Shown here piece by piece: positions 46,784-54,917 of a DNA stretch of 64,000 nucleotides (positions are counted from its first letter, which is position 1; each line of letters starts with the position of its first letter). The notes below the pieces were generated by a model. That model saw nothing but the letters and a program-made list of their open reading frames with translations. It was not told the origin of the DNA and did no database searches. The stretch is taken from positions 84,888 to 148,887 of the forward strand of contig NZ_PDWL01000007.1 of assembly GCF_010093185.1 (NCBI RefSeq), read 5' to 3'. The DNA comes from Pseudoxanthomonas jiangsuensis (lineage in GTDB: Bacteria; Pseudomonadota; Gammaproteobacteria; Xanthomonadales; Xanthomonadaceae). Position numbers and translations under genes: made by a program.

Positions 46784-47878
46784 TTATTCGCCCTGCTGCT
46801 TCTGCAGGTGTTCCCAGCGCTCCTGGGCGTCGATGGTGCGCTCGGCGGTCAGACGCGCCTCCAGGCGCTCCAGGCCGATCTCCTCGCCGGTGTCCACGCA
46901 GTAGCCGTAGTCGCCGGCTTCCAGGCGCTTGAGCGTGCTGTCGATCTTGCCGATCAGCTTGCGGTAGCGGTCGCGGGTGCGCAGCTCGAGCGAGTTCTCG
47001 GTCTCGCGGGTGGCACGCTCGGCCTCGTCGCCGATGTCGCGCACTTCGTCCTTGAGGTTCTCGATGGTCTGCTTGGATTCCTCGACCAGGTCCGCGCGCC
47101 ACTGCAGAAGCCGCTGGCGGAAGTACTCCTGCTGCAGCGGGCTCATGTATTCCTCGTCCACCTTCGGCTTGTAGCCGGCCGGCAGGACGGGGCGGCCGGT
47201 GGCGTCGTCGACCTTGTAGTCCACGACCGCACGCCGGGACGGCGCAGGGGCCTGCGTTTCGGGCTTCTTCGAGACCACGGCGACGGCGACCTTGCCGGGA
47301 GTCCGGACCGGCGGCTGGACCGGCTTGGCCGGGGTCTTGCTGGGGGGTTTGCTTGGGGGCACTGGCTTGTCTTGCGGGGTTGCGACCGCCGGCACCGGGG
47401 ACGCCTTGGCGGCGGTCGGCTTGGCGGTGGATTTGGGGGACTCAGGCCGGCTAGCCGGCTTGGGAGAGGACTTGCTGGCCACCGTAGGCCGGGCATCCGG
47501 CTTGGCGGCAGGCTTGCTGGAGGCGACCGGCCTGGCAGCGGGCTTCGCCGCGGCCACCGGTTTGGCGGCGGGCTTGGTCGCCTTGGCCACCGGCCTGGCG
47601 GCCGCGACCGGCTTCTTCGCCACCGGCTTGGCAGGAGCGGCCTTCTTCGGGGCGACCTTGGCGGGAGCGGGCTTGGCCTTCTTCACCGCGGGCTTGGCGG
47701 CCGGCTTGGCGGCCTTCTTCGCGACGGGTTTGGCCGGCGCCTTCTTCGCTGCCGGCTTGGCGACGGGCTTGGCTCCCTTCTGCGGAGCCTTCGCCGCCGT
47801 CTTGGCCACCGGCTTCTTGGCGGGAACGGTCTTCTTGGCCGCTTTGGCGGCCTTCTTCACGGGTTTCTTGGCAGCCAC
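46784..47878 (-). CDS. dksA: DksA-like RNA polymerase-binding protein with a long Lys/Ala/Pro tail and no zinc finger
   Basis: 364 residues against 151 in E. coli DksA. GTG start 47878 with GGAGG ten bases upstream. Residues 1 to about 215 are a low-complexity PAKK/AAKP tail like histone H1. The DksA fold follows (about 230-364): coiled coil with tip DEAERA (the E. coli DxxDxA motif with Asp to Glu) and SLELRTRDRYRKLI. The four zinc cysteines are C327 and then T330, T348, A351, so only one is left. Zinc-poor DksA paralogues exist (Pseudomonas DksA2 keeps two). It probably adjusts rRNA and amino-acid promoters with ppGpp. The tail may bind DNA or RNA; inference. Confidence 0.88.
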   Translation of the reverse strand: MAAKKPVKKAAKAAKKTVPAKKPVAKTAAKAPQKGAKPVAKPAAKKAPAKPVAKKAAKPAAKPAVKKAKPAPAKVAPKKAAPAKPVAKKPVAAARPVAKATKPAAKPVAAAKPAARPVASSKPAAKPDARPTVASKSSPKPASRPESPKSTAKPTAAKASPVPAVATPQDKPVPPSKPPSKTPAKPVQPPVRTPGKVAVAVVSKKPETQAPAPSRRAVVDYKVDDATGRPVLPAGYKPKVDEEYMSPLQQEYFRQRLLQWRADLVEESKQTIENLKDEVRDIGDEAERATRETENSLELRTRDRYRKLIGKIDSTLKRLEAGDYGYCVDTGEEIGLERLEARLTAERTIDAQERWEHLQKQQGE

Positions 47879-47924
47879 GTACGAAGGTTCCTCCAGGGTT
47901 TTCCCGTTGCCGGGAAAGCGCGCC

Positions 47925-47953
47925 TTTATAGCTCACCCCACCCGGTGCGGCAA
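47925..47953 (-). promoter_or_regulatory. Promoter of the dksA-like gene
   Basis: TTGCCG (-35, 47953-47948), 17-base spacer, TATAAA (-10, 47930-47925) on the minus strand, about 45 bases before the start codon. It overlaps the upstream region of divergent yidD. Confidence 0.7.
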
Positions 47954-47970
47954 CCTTGTACGGGCGCGGG

Positions 47971-47982
47971 TATCATGGCCGC
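47971..47982 (+). promoter_or_regulatory. -10 box for a leaderless yidD mRNA
   Basis: TATCAT (47971-47976) followed by six bases and GTG at 47983, without a Shine-Dalgarno sequence. Five of six consensus bases. Confidence 0.45.
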
Positions 47983-48243
47983 GTGATCGCCCGCCTGCTC
48001 ATCCTGGCGCTGCGCGCCTACAAGCGCTTCATCAGCCCTTGGCTCGGCCCGCGTTGCCGCTTCGTGCCCAGCTGTTCGGAGTACGCGATGCAGGCCATCG
48101 CCCTGCACGGCCCGGCGCGCGGCGGCTGGCTGGCGGTGCGCCGCCTGGCCCGCTGCCAGCCGCTGCATCCGGGTGGCTACGACCCGGTGCCCGAGGGCAC
48201 CGGCGCACACTCCCCTTCCTGCTCCTGCAAAGGCCACTCCTGA
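47983..48243 (+). CDS. yidD: Membrane protein insertion efficiency factor YidD
   Basis: 86 residues from GTG 47983. An amphipathic N-terminus ([15 protein letters not shown]) precedes the family signature [23 protein letters not shown], which has two of the conserved Cys. YidD aids YidC and Sec in inserting inner-membrane proteins. Normally it lies in rnpA-yidD-yidC; here it stands alone and is coupled to pyrC by TGATG overlap. The C-terminal Cys/Ser end ([10 protein letters not shown]) is unusual but unproblematic. Confidence 0.93.
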   Translation: MIARLLILALRAYKRFISPWLGPRCRFVPSCSEYAMQAIALHGPARGGWLAVRRLARCQPLHPGGYDPVPEGTGAHSPSCSCKGHS

Positions 48244-49598
48244 TGTCCGGCACCCTGATCGTCAACGCCCGCCTGGTCAACGAAGGTCGCCAGTTCGACG
48301 GCGACCTGCGGATCGACGCCGCCGGCCGCATCGCTGCCATCGGCCCAGGCCTGCAGGCGCGCCCCGGCGAGGAGGTGGTCGACGCCGCCGGCCGCTGGCT
48401 GCTGCCGGGGATGATCGACGACCAGGTCCACTTCCGCGAACCGGGCCTGACCCACAAGGGCGACATCGCCAGCGAATCGGCCGCGGCGGTGGCCGGCGGC
48501 CTGACCAGCTTCATGGACATGCCCAACACCAACCCGCCCACCCTCGACGCGGCGGCGCTGGAGGCCAAGTACGCGCTGGCCCGGGGCCGGGCCTGGGGCA
48601 ACCATGGCTTCTACTTCGGCGCCAGCAACGACAACCTCGACGCGGTGCGCACGCTCGACCCGAAGGCCTCGCCGGGCGTGAAGGTGTTCATGGGCGCGTC
48701 CACCGGCAACATGCTGGTCGACAACCCGGAGACGCTGGACGGGATCTTCCGCGAGACCCCGGTGCCGATCATCACCCACTGCGAGGACACCCCGACCATC
48801 GACCGTACCCTGGCCGAGTTCAAGGCCCGCTACGGCGAGGACGGGCTGACCCCGGCGATGCACCCGGACATCCGCTCGCGCCAGGCCTGCATCAAGTCCA
48901 CCGAGCTGGCCCTGTCGCTGGCGCGCCGGCACGGCACCCGCCTGCACGTGCTGCACATCTCCACCGCCGACGAGCTGGCGCTGTTCGAGCGCGGCCCGCT
49001 GGTGGACGCGGCCGGCAAGGTGCGCAAGAGGATCACCGCCGAGACCTGCATCCACTTCCTGCGCTTCGACCGCGCCGACTACGCGCGGCTGGGCAACTTC
49101 ATCAAGTGCAACCCGGCGATCAAGGACGCCTCCGACCGGCAGGCGCTGATCGCCGCCCTGGTCGAGGACGTGGTCGACGTGCTGGCCACCGACCACGCGC
49201 CGCACACCCTGGAGGAGAAGCAGAAGCCCTATCTGCAGGCGCCTTCCGGCCTGCCGCTGGTGCAGTACGCGCTGCTGGCGGCGATCGAGCTGGTCCACGA
49301 GGGCCGCATGGACATCGCCCGGGTGGTGCAGAAGACCGCGCACGCGCCGGCGCAGCTGTTCGACGTGGCCCAGCGCGGCTTCCTGCGCGAGGGCTACTGG
49401 GCCGACCTGGTGCTGGTCGACGATGCGCCGCTGACCGTGCGCCGCGAGGACGTGCTGTCCAAGTGCGGCTGGTCGCCGTTCGAGGGCACCACGTTCCGCT
49501 CGCGGATCGGCGCGACCTGGGTCAACGGCCGGCTGGCGTGGAACGGCCGCGAACTGGTCGGCGCGGCGGACGGGCAGCGGCTGGAATTCGACAGGTGA
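48243..49598 (+). CDS. pyrC: Dihydroorotase (type-I-like) with Gln in the first metal position
   Basis: 451 residues, amidohydrolase TIM barrel. Standard dihydroorotases start the metal site with HxH in DxHVHxR; here it reads DDQVHFREPG, with Q61-V-H63 and R65. Carboxylated-Lys candidate K147 in GVKVFMG, H179 in ITHCED, LHISTADEL, and DHAPHTLEEK are all present, so only the first ligand differs. I recall the DDQVHFREPG form in a group of Bacteroidetes and Xanthomonadaceae enzymes. Third step of pyrimidine synthesis. ATG overlaps the yidD stop (TGATG). Confidence 0.92.
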   Translation: MSGTLIVNARLVNEGRQFDGDLRIDAAGRIAAIGPGLQARPGEEVVDAAGRWLLPGMIDDQVHFREPGLTHKGDIASESAAAVAGGLTSFMDMPNTNPPTLDAAALEAKYALARGRAWGNHGFYFGASNDNLDAVRTLDPKASPGVKVFMGASTGNMLVDNPETLDGIFRETPVPIITHCEDTPTIDRTLAEFKARYGEDGLTPAMHPDIRSRQACIKSTELALSLARRHGTRLHVLHISTADELALFERGPLVDAAGKVRKRITAETCIHFLRFDRADYARLGNFIKCNPAIKDASDRQALIAALVEDVVDVLATDHAPHTLEEKQKPYLQAPSGLPLVQYALLAAIELVHEGRMDIARVVQKTAHAPAQLFDVAQRGFLREGYWADLVLVDDAPLTVRREDVLSKCGWSPFEGTTFRSRIGATWVNGRLAWNGRELVGAADGQRLEFDR

Positions 49599-49606
49599 CC
49601 ACGGGC

Positions 49607-49709
49607 CCGTCGTTCCCGCGCAGGCGGGAACCCAGTGGCTTCCGTTCCGATCGCGACCCACCCGTCGAAAATCCACGTCGCTGGGTTCCCGCCTGCGCGG
49701 GAACGACGG
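49607..49709. repeat. Inverted REP pair (CGTCGTTCCCG family)
   Basis: Left unit CCGTCGTTCCCGCGCAGGCG (49607-49626) continuing GGAACCCAGTG; right unit CTGGGTTCCCGCCTGCGCGG (49681-49700) ending GAACGACGG at 49709. It ends five bases before the ATG of the M23 peptidase gene. Confidence 0.9.
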
Positions 49710-49714
49710 TACTG

Positions 49715-50560
49715 ATGGTGGTCTGCGCGCTGGTTGCCGGACTGGTTCCGATCCCGGGCTGGACAACCCCACAGGACCACGCTCCCGCCGCAGCCGGCCC
49801 GGCCGACGTCCGGGTGGTCTTCCCCGCCAGCGTGCCGCAGGGCTCGATGGTGCTGGGCAAGGTGCCGCCGGGCAGCAAGGTGGAATACGCGGGACGCACC
49901 TTGCGCACCACCGGCTACGGCACGGTGGTGTTCGGCATCGGTCGCGACCAGGCCGGCCCGGTGCAGGTGGCGGTGACCCGGCCGGACGGCAGCCGCGAAG
50001 TGGCGCAGATCGCAGTGACCGCGCGCGACTGGCCGGTGCAGAGGGTGGACGGGGTGCCGCCGAAGACGGTCGATCCGCCGCCGGTGATCGCCGCGCGCAT
50101 CGCCCGCGAACAGGCCCGGGTGGTGACCGCGCGCGAGCGCGACGACGATCGCGCCGACTTCGCCCGGCCCTTCGCCTGGCCTTTGCAGGGACGGATCAGC
50201 GGCCGCTTCGGCCACCAGCGGGTCTACAACGGCAAGCCCGGTTCGCCGCATTCGGGCATGGACATCGCCGCGGCCACCGGCACGCCGGTGCAGGCCCCGG
50301 CCGCCGGCGTGGTCACCTTCGCCGACCCGGACCTGTACCTGACCGGCGGCACCGTGCTGCTCGACCACGGCTTCGGGATCAGCTCCAACTTCCTGCACCT
50401 GTCGCGGATCGACGTGCAGGTCGGCCAGCGGGTCGAGCAGGGCCAGGCGATCGGCGCGGTCGGCGCGACCGGGCGGGCGACCGGGCCGCATCTGCATTGG
50501 GGGATGAACTGGTTCGACGTGCGCATCGATCCCCTGCTGGTGCTCGAGCGCCAGCCCTGA
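49715..50560 (+). CDS. M23-family metallopeptidase (LytM domain), exported
   Basis: 281 residues from ATG 49715. Short signal-like N-terminus (MVVCALVAGLVPIPGW), a middle domain (about 40-140), then the peptidase (about 155-275) with zinc motif HSGMDIAAATG (HxxxD) and HLHWGMNWF (HxH). All catalytic residues are present, so an active peptidoglycan endopeptidase is likely. The five bases before the ATG belong to no ribosome site, and the REP right unit ends immediately upstream; the true start may be internal, or the REP may have replaced the original leader. Confidence 0.88.
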   Translation: MVVCALVAGLVPIPGWTTPQDHAPAAAGPADVRVVFPASVPQGSMVLGKVPPGSKVEYAGRTLRTTGYGTVVFGIGRDQAGPVQVAVTRPDGSREVAQIAVTARDWPVQRVDGVPPKTVDPPPVIAARIAREQARVVTARERDDDRADFARPFAWPLQGRISGRFGHQRVYNGKPGSPHSGMDIAAATGTPVQAPAAGVVTFADPDLYLTGGTVLLDHGFGISSNFLHLSRIDVQVGQRVEQGQAIGAVGATGRATGPHLHWGMNWFDVRIDPLLVLERQP

Positions 50561-50566
50561 TCCGCC

Positions 50567-51400
50567 ATGGACGACCTGTTCGCCACCGCCGCCCGGCCTG
50601 ACGACGCCACCACCGCGCGCATCCACGTCGGCACCGGCGGCTGGGTCTACGCCCCGTGGCGCGGCGGCGCGTTCTATCCGGAGAAGCTGGTGCAAAGGCG
50701 CGAGCTGGAGTACGCCAGCCGCCAGCTGACCGCCATCGAGATCAACGGCACCTATTACGGCGCGCAGAAACCGGCCACCTATGCGAAATGGCGGGACGAG
50801 ACCCCGCCCGGCTTCCTGTTCACCGCCAAGGCGCCGCAGAGGATCATGGCCAGCCGCCGCCTGGCCGGCACCGGTGCGCAGGTCGAGGACTTCGTCGGCG
50901 GGATCGCCGAGTTGGGCGATCGCCTGGGCGCTTTGCTGTGGCAGTTCGACCGCGGCCAGTCGCCGGCGCTGGACGAACTGGCCGCCTTCCTCGACCTGTT
51001 GCCGGAGCGCGCCGGCGGGCGCCGCCTGCGCCACGCGCTGGAGCTGCGCGATGCGGCGCTGTTCACGCCTGCGCTGCTGGAGCTGCTGCGGGCGCGCAAC
51101 GTGGCGCTGGTGTTCGCCGGCTCGGACGAGCACCCGTCCTGGGCCGACCTGACCGCCGACTTCGGCTACGCCCGGCTGATGCAGTCGCGCGCGGACTTGG
51201 CCGAGGGCTACCCTGGCCGGGAACTGGACGAGTGGGCGCGCCGCGCCCGCCAATGGGCCGGCGGCGGCGATCCGGACGACCTGCCGCACCTGGGCGGCGT
51301 GCAGGCGCCTGCGGCCGCGCGCGAGGCCTTCGTGTTCTTCATCGCCGGGGCCAAGGAGCGCAACCCGGCCGCGGCGCAGGCGCTGATCGCCCGGCTGTAG
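50567..51400 (+). CDS. DUF72 family protein
   Basis: 277 residues. TIM-barrel DUF72 signatures: HVGTGGWVYAPWRGGAFYPE at the start, AIEINGTYYGAQKPATYAKW, FLFTAKAPQRIM, RLGALLWQFDRG, and the C-terminal FVFFIAGAKERNP. Family function is not established; glycosidase-like or nuclease-like roles have been proposed from fold. It begins six bases after the M23 gene stop. Confidence 0.88.
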   Translation: MDDLFATAARPDDATTARIHVGTGGWVYAPWRGGAFYPEKLVQRRELEYASRQLTAIEINGTYYGAQKPATYAKWRDETPPGFLFTAKAPQRIMASRRLAGTGAQVEDFVGGIAELGDRLGALLWQFDRGQSPALDELAAFLDLLPERAGGRRLRHALELRDAALFTPALLELLRARNVALVFAGSDEHPSWADLTADFGYARLMQSRADLAEGYPGRELDEWARRARQWAGGGDPDDLPHLGGVQAPAAAREAFVFFIAGAKERNPAAAQALIARL

Positions 51401-51431
51401 GCGCCGCTCCCGGCGTGCGAGGATGGGCCCC

Positions 51432-52082
51432 ATGACCGAATCCCATCGCCGCACGCCGGCCACGCCGCGCTTCGCCCTGGTCCTGCTGGGCCTGTTCGCC
51501 ATCGCCTGGGTCGCGCTGGCGATCGCGCCGAAATACCGCGACGACTGGGCCCTGGAGAACGTGCTGGTGCTGGTGGCGGTCCCGGTGCTGGCCTGGGGCT
51601 GGCGCACGCTGCCGCTGACCCGGCTCAGCTATGCCTGCCTGTTCCTGTTCGGCCTGCTGCACGAGATCGGTGCGCACTACACCTACGCCGAGGTGCCGTA
51701 CGACGCCTTCTTCCAGCGGCACCTCGGCTTCTCGCTGGACGCGGCCCTGGGCCTGCAGCGCAATTCCTTCGACCGGCTGGTGCATTTCCTCTACGGCGTG
51801 CTGGTGACCCCGGCCTGCATCGAGCTGCTGGACCGGGTGGCGCCGCCGCGCGGGGCCTGGCGCTGGGTGATGCCGGTGAGCTTCGTCATGTCCCATTCGC
51901 TGCTGTTCGAGATGTTCGAGTGGCTGGCCGCCAGCGTGTTCGGCGGCGACCTTGGCCAGGCCTACCTGGGCACCCAGGGCGACGTATGGGATGCGCAGAA
52001 GGACATGCTGATGGCCACGGCCGGGGCGGTGGTCGCCGTGACGGCGCTGGGCCTGCGCGGCTGGCTGGCGCCGCGCCACTGA
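51432..52082 (+). CDS. DUF2238 inner-membrane protein (YjdF-like)
   Basis: 216 residues from ATG 51432 (an in-frame ATG at 51423 is possible). Five to six hydrophobic segments; GLLHEIGAHYTYAEVPYDAFF, NSFDRLVHFLYGVLVTPA and WLAASVFGGDLGQAYLGTQGDVWDAQKDM are the conserved blocks of this family. Function unknown. It could be part of an operon with the DUF72 gene. Confidence 0.88.
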   Translation: MTESHRRTPATPRFALVLLGLFAIAWVALAIAPKYRDDWALENVLVLVAVPVLAWGWRTLPLTRLSYACLFLFGLLHEIGAHYTYAEVPYDAFFQRHLGFSLDAALGLQRNSFDRLVHFLYGVLVTPACIELLDRVAPPRGAWRWVMPVSFVMSHSLLFEMFEWLAASVFGGDLGQAYLGTQGDVWDAQKDMLMATAGAVVAVTALGLRGWLAPRH

Positions 52083-52127
52083 GGCGCGACCGCATCGACA
52101 GCATCGTCGCGGGCACCGGCGGCGGGC

Positions 52128-52139
52128 GATAATGCGCCG
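52128..52139 (+). promoter_or_regulatory. -10 box for a leaderless transporter mRNA
   Basis: GATAAT (52128-52133), six bases, then ATG at 52140, no Shine-Dalgarno sequence. Confidence 0.45.
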
Positions 52140-53105
52140 ATGCCGACCTCCGATCGCACCCGCGCCCAACTGCAAATCCATTTCTGCGTCCTGTTGTGGG
52201 GCTTCACCGCGATCCTGGGCAAGCTGATCAGCCTGCCCGCGTTGCCGCTGGTGTGGTGGCGGATGCTGCTGGTCGTGGCGGCGCTGGCCCTGATCCCGCG
52301 CGTGTGGCGCGGGCTGCGCGCGTTGCCGCCGCGGCTGGTGCTGGCCTATGCCGGCATCGGCGTGCTGGTGGCCCTGCACTGGCTGACCTTCTACGGCGCG
52401 ATCAAGCTGGCCAATGCCTCGGTGGCGGCCACCTGCATCGCGCTGGCCCCGGTGTTCACGGCGGTGATCGAGCCGTGGGTCGCGCGGCGCCCCTTCCGCC
52501 CACGCGAACTGGCGCTGGGCGTGGCGGTGCTGCCGGGCGTGGCGCTGGTGGTCGGCGGCGTGCCCGATGGCATGCGCCTGGGCGTCGCCGTGGGGGCGCT
52601 GTCGGCCCTGCTGGTGGCCGCGTTCGGTTCGTTCAACAAGCGCCTGGTCGAACACGCCGACCCGTTGACGGTTACCGGCATCGAGCTCGGGGCCGGCACC
52701 CTGGCGCTGACCCTGCTCGCGCCGCTGATGCCGCTGCTGTTGCCGGCCTTCGCCGGCGACCTCCTGGTCCTGCCTGGGCTGCACGATGGCGCGCTGCTGC
52801 TGGTGCTGTCGCTGGGCTGTACCCTGCTGCCGTTCGCGCTGTCGCTGGTCGCGCTGCGCCACCTCAGCGCCTACACGGTGCAGCTGGCGACCAACCTGGA
52901 ACCGGTCTACGCGATCGTGCTGGCGGCGCTGCTGCTGGGCGAACAGCGCGAGCTGACCCCGCTGTTCTACCTGGGCGTGGCGATCATCCTCGGCGCGGTG
53001 TTCCTCGACCCGCTGCTCTCGCGCCGCGGCCGCAAGCCCCCGCCGGCCGAGGTGCAGCACCCGGAAGTGCTCGGCATCTCCGAGGCCAAGCAGCTGGTGG
53101 AATGA
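52140..53105 (+). CDS. EamA/DMT-superfamily transporter
   Basis: 321 residues with ten hydrophobic segments in two EamA repeats (about 10-145 and 155-300). LANASVAATCIALAPVFTAV ends the first repeat and LATNLEPVYAIVLAALLLGE the second, both typical. It exports small metabolites; substrate unknown. It ends in a polar C-terminal tail. Confidence 0.88.
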   Translation: MPTSDRTRAQLQIHFCVLLWGFTAILGKLISLPALPLVWWRMLLVVAALALIPRVWRGLRALPPRLVLAYAGIGVLVALHWLTFYGAIKLANASVAATCIALAPVFTAVIEPWVARRPFRPRELALGVAVLPGVALVVGGVPDGMRLGVAVGALSALLVAAFGSFNKRLVEHADPLTVTGIELGAGTLALTLLAPLMPLLLPAFAGDLLVLPGLHDGALLLVLSLGCTLLPFALSLVALRHLSAYTVQLATNLEPVYAIVLAALLLGEQRELTPLFYLGVAIILGAVFLDPLLSRRGRKPPPAEVQHPEVLGISEAKQLVE

Positions 53106-53191
53106 CGACGCGGCACGACGGGCCGGATCCGGTCCTGGTCGACGGATTGTCCGTCCAGCCGGCAATCGCGGACCGGGGATGGTGGCGGGAC

Positions 53192-53214
53192 TAGCCGGGC
53201 AAGCCCGGCTCTAC
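53192..53214 (-). repeat. Single GTAG-headed REP
   Basis: Minus strand GTAGAGCCGGGCTTGCCCGG then CTA: a hairpin headed by GTAG, the form described as SMAG in Stenotrophomonas. It lies between the EamA and diguanylate cyclase genes; the remainder of the 133-base gap has short palindromes but no gene. Confidence 0.85.
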
Positions 53215-53238
53215 GAAAACCAGGCCGGGCGCGGGGCT

Positions 53239-54315
53239 TCAGTGGCCTTCGTCGACTTCGACCCGGTCGCGGCCGGCGTTCTTGGCCCGGTACAGCGCGT
53301 GGTCGGCGCGGGCGATCAGCTCGCCGGGCGTTTCGCCGCGCCGGTACTGGGCCACGCCGATGCTGCCGCTGACCACGATCCCGATCGGCAGCACGGCGAT
53401 GCCCTGGCGCAGGAACTCGCACTGCAGCCGCGCCTGCTCGAGCGTGGCGTCGGGAACGAGCACGGCGAATTCCTCGCCGCCGTAGCGTGCCGCCATGCCC
53501 GCGCCGGCAAAGTGCGACTTCAGCAGCGCGGCCACCTCGGCGAGCACGCGATCGCCCTCGGCGTGGCCGTTGACGTCGTTGATGGTCTTGAAATGGTCCA
53601 GGTCCAGCAGCGCCACCGACAGCGGCAGACCCTCGCGTTCGGCCCGCTCGATCGCGGCGGCCAACGCCACCGCGTATGCACGCCGGTTGGGCAGGCCGGT
53701 CAGCGGATCGGTGCGGGTCTGCTCGGCCAGGTCGGCGTTCTGCTGTTCCAGCAGGTCCGAATACTGGGTCAGCTGCTGCTCGTACCAGTCCCGGTCGCGC
53801 ATGTGGCGGTCGAGCTCGCGCGCGGCCCGGCGCAGTTCGATCAGGTGCGCGGCCTGGCGCGCCAGCGCGCGCAAGGCTTCGGCCTGGCTCCCGCTCAGCG
53901 TGCCCGGGCGGTCGTCGAACACGCACAGGCTGCCCAGCGGCAGGCCCTCGCCATCCAGCAGCGGCACGCCGGCGTAGAAGCGCACGCCCAGCTCGCCGGT
54001 GACCGCCGGATGGTCCACGAAACGGGCATCGCGCAGGGTGTCCTCCACCAGCATCAGGCGTCGTGGTTCGAGGATGGCGTGGGCACAGAACGATTCGTCG
54101 CGCGGGGTCTGCTCGGTGTCGAACCCGTAGCGCGCCTTGAACCACTGCCGGTCCGCATCGACCAGGGTCACCGCGCCCCTGCCCGTCCCGGCGAGGGTGG
54201 TGGCCAGCCTTACCAGGTCGTCGAAGGCCTGGTCGGGCGGCGAGTCCAGCAGGCGCGTGGCGCGCAGGGCGGCCAGGCGTTCGGCTTCGTTGTCCGGCTT
54301 GGCGGGTCTGAGCAT
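53239..54315 (-). CDS. GAF-GGDEF diguanylate cyclase
   Basis: 358 residues from ATG 54315. GAF sensor domain (about 20-165; DESFCAHAILEPRRLMLVEDT, FYAGVPLLDGEG), short coiled linker (about 168-210) and GGDEF domain (about 215-355) with active site YGGEEFAV. The inhibitory RxxD site five residues earlier is absent (FAGAG), so product inhibition is not expected. It makes cyclic di-GMP in the cytosol in response to a small ligand sensed by the GAF domain. Confidence 0.92.
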   Translation of the reverse strand: MLRPAKPDNEAERLAALRATRLLDSPPDQAFDDLVRLATTLAGTGRGAVTLVDADRQWFKARYGFDTEQTPRDESFCAHAILEPRRLMLVEDTLRDARFVDHPAVTGELGVRFYAGVPLLDGEGLPLGSLCVFDDRPGTLSGSQAEALRALARQAAHLIELRRAARELDRHMRDRDWYEQQLTQYSDLLEQQNADLAEQTRTDPLTGLPNRRAYAVALAAAIERAEREGLPLSVALLDLDHFKTINDVNGHAEGDRVLAEVAALLKSHFAGAGMAARYGGEEFAVLVPDATLEQARLQCEFLRQGIAVLPIGIVVSGSIGVAQYRRGETPGELIARADHALYRAKNAGRDRVEVDEGH

Positions 54316-54392
54316 GCGTCCCCCGGGGATTGGTGGGCGCAAGTATGCCAAGCGCGGCGGGCGCCGGCGTCAACGGCGCGCACGCGCTGCGC

Positions 54393-54815
54393 TCAGTGCA
54401 CGACCAGCACCGGCACCGGGCTGAGCGCGATCACCTTCTGCGTCACCGAGCCGACCAGCAGGCTCTTCAGCGCGCCCTTGCCGTGGCTGCCGATCACGAC
54501 CAGGTCGGCCTTGGCGGCCTTGGCCCGGGCGAGCACGGTGGGCACGATCTCGCCGACCGCGGCGTGCTCCTGGAACGCCAGCCGCGCCCGCTGCAGGGCC
54601 TGCCGCACCGCCGCCAGCGCGGCCTCGGACTGGCGCTCGTAGTAGCGCCCCGGGCCGGCCTTGCCGAACTCCTTCTCCGCCGCCCTGGACAGGCGCGGGA
54701 CCACGTGCAGCACGTGCAGCTCCGGCGCCTCCTTCAGCGCCTTGGCCAGCCTGGCCACCCGGCGCACGGCCGCGGTGGCGACCGCGCTGTCGTCCACCGC
54801 CAACAGGATCCTCAT
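54393..54815 (-). CDS. Universal stress protein, UspA family
   Basis: 140 residues, single Usp domain. N-terminal MRILLAVDDSAVATAAVRR and ATP-binding loop GSHGKGALKSLLVGSVTQKV (G-2x-G-9x-G-S/T type), so ATP-binding subclass. Start set by GAGGAG nine bases upstream. Cytosolic stress adaptation role is inferred from family. It stands alone between the cyclase and rluF. Confidence 0.92.
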   Translation of the reverse strand: MRILLAVDDSAVATAAVRRVARLAKALKEAPELHVLHVVPRLSRAAEKEFGKAGPGRYYERQSEAALAAVRQALQRARLAFQEHAAVGEIVPTVLARAKAAKADLVVIGSHGKGALKSLLVGSVTQKVIALSPVPVLVVH

Positions 54816-54917
54816 CGACTGCGCTCCTCAGCACGGGGTATGCGGCGATGGTAATGCGGCCGCCGGCGCGCCGGAATGACCACGATCAATTGCCACTGCC
54901 ACTGTGCCGCCGCCGGG

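Noticed and set aside
47400..47878. Regularly spaced repeats resembling a CRISPR or minisatellite
   Set aside because: They are codon-level repeats of the PAKK/AAKP tail of the DksA-like protein, irregular in period and in frame, without spacers.
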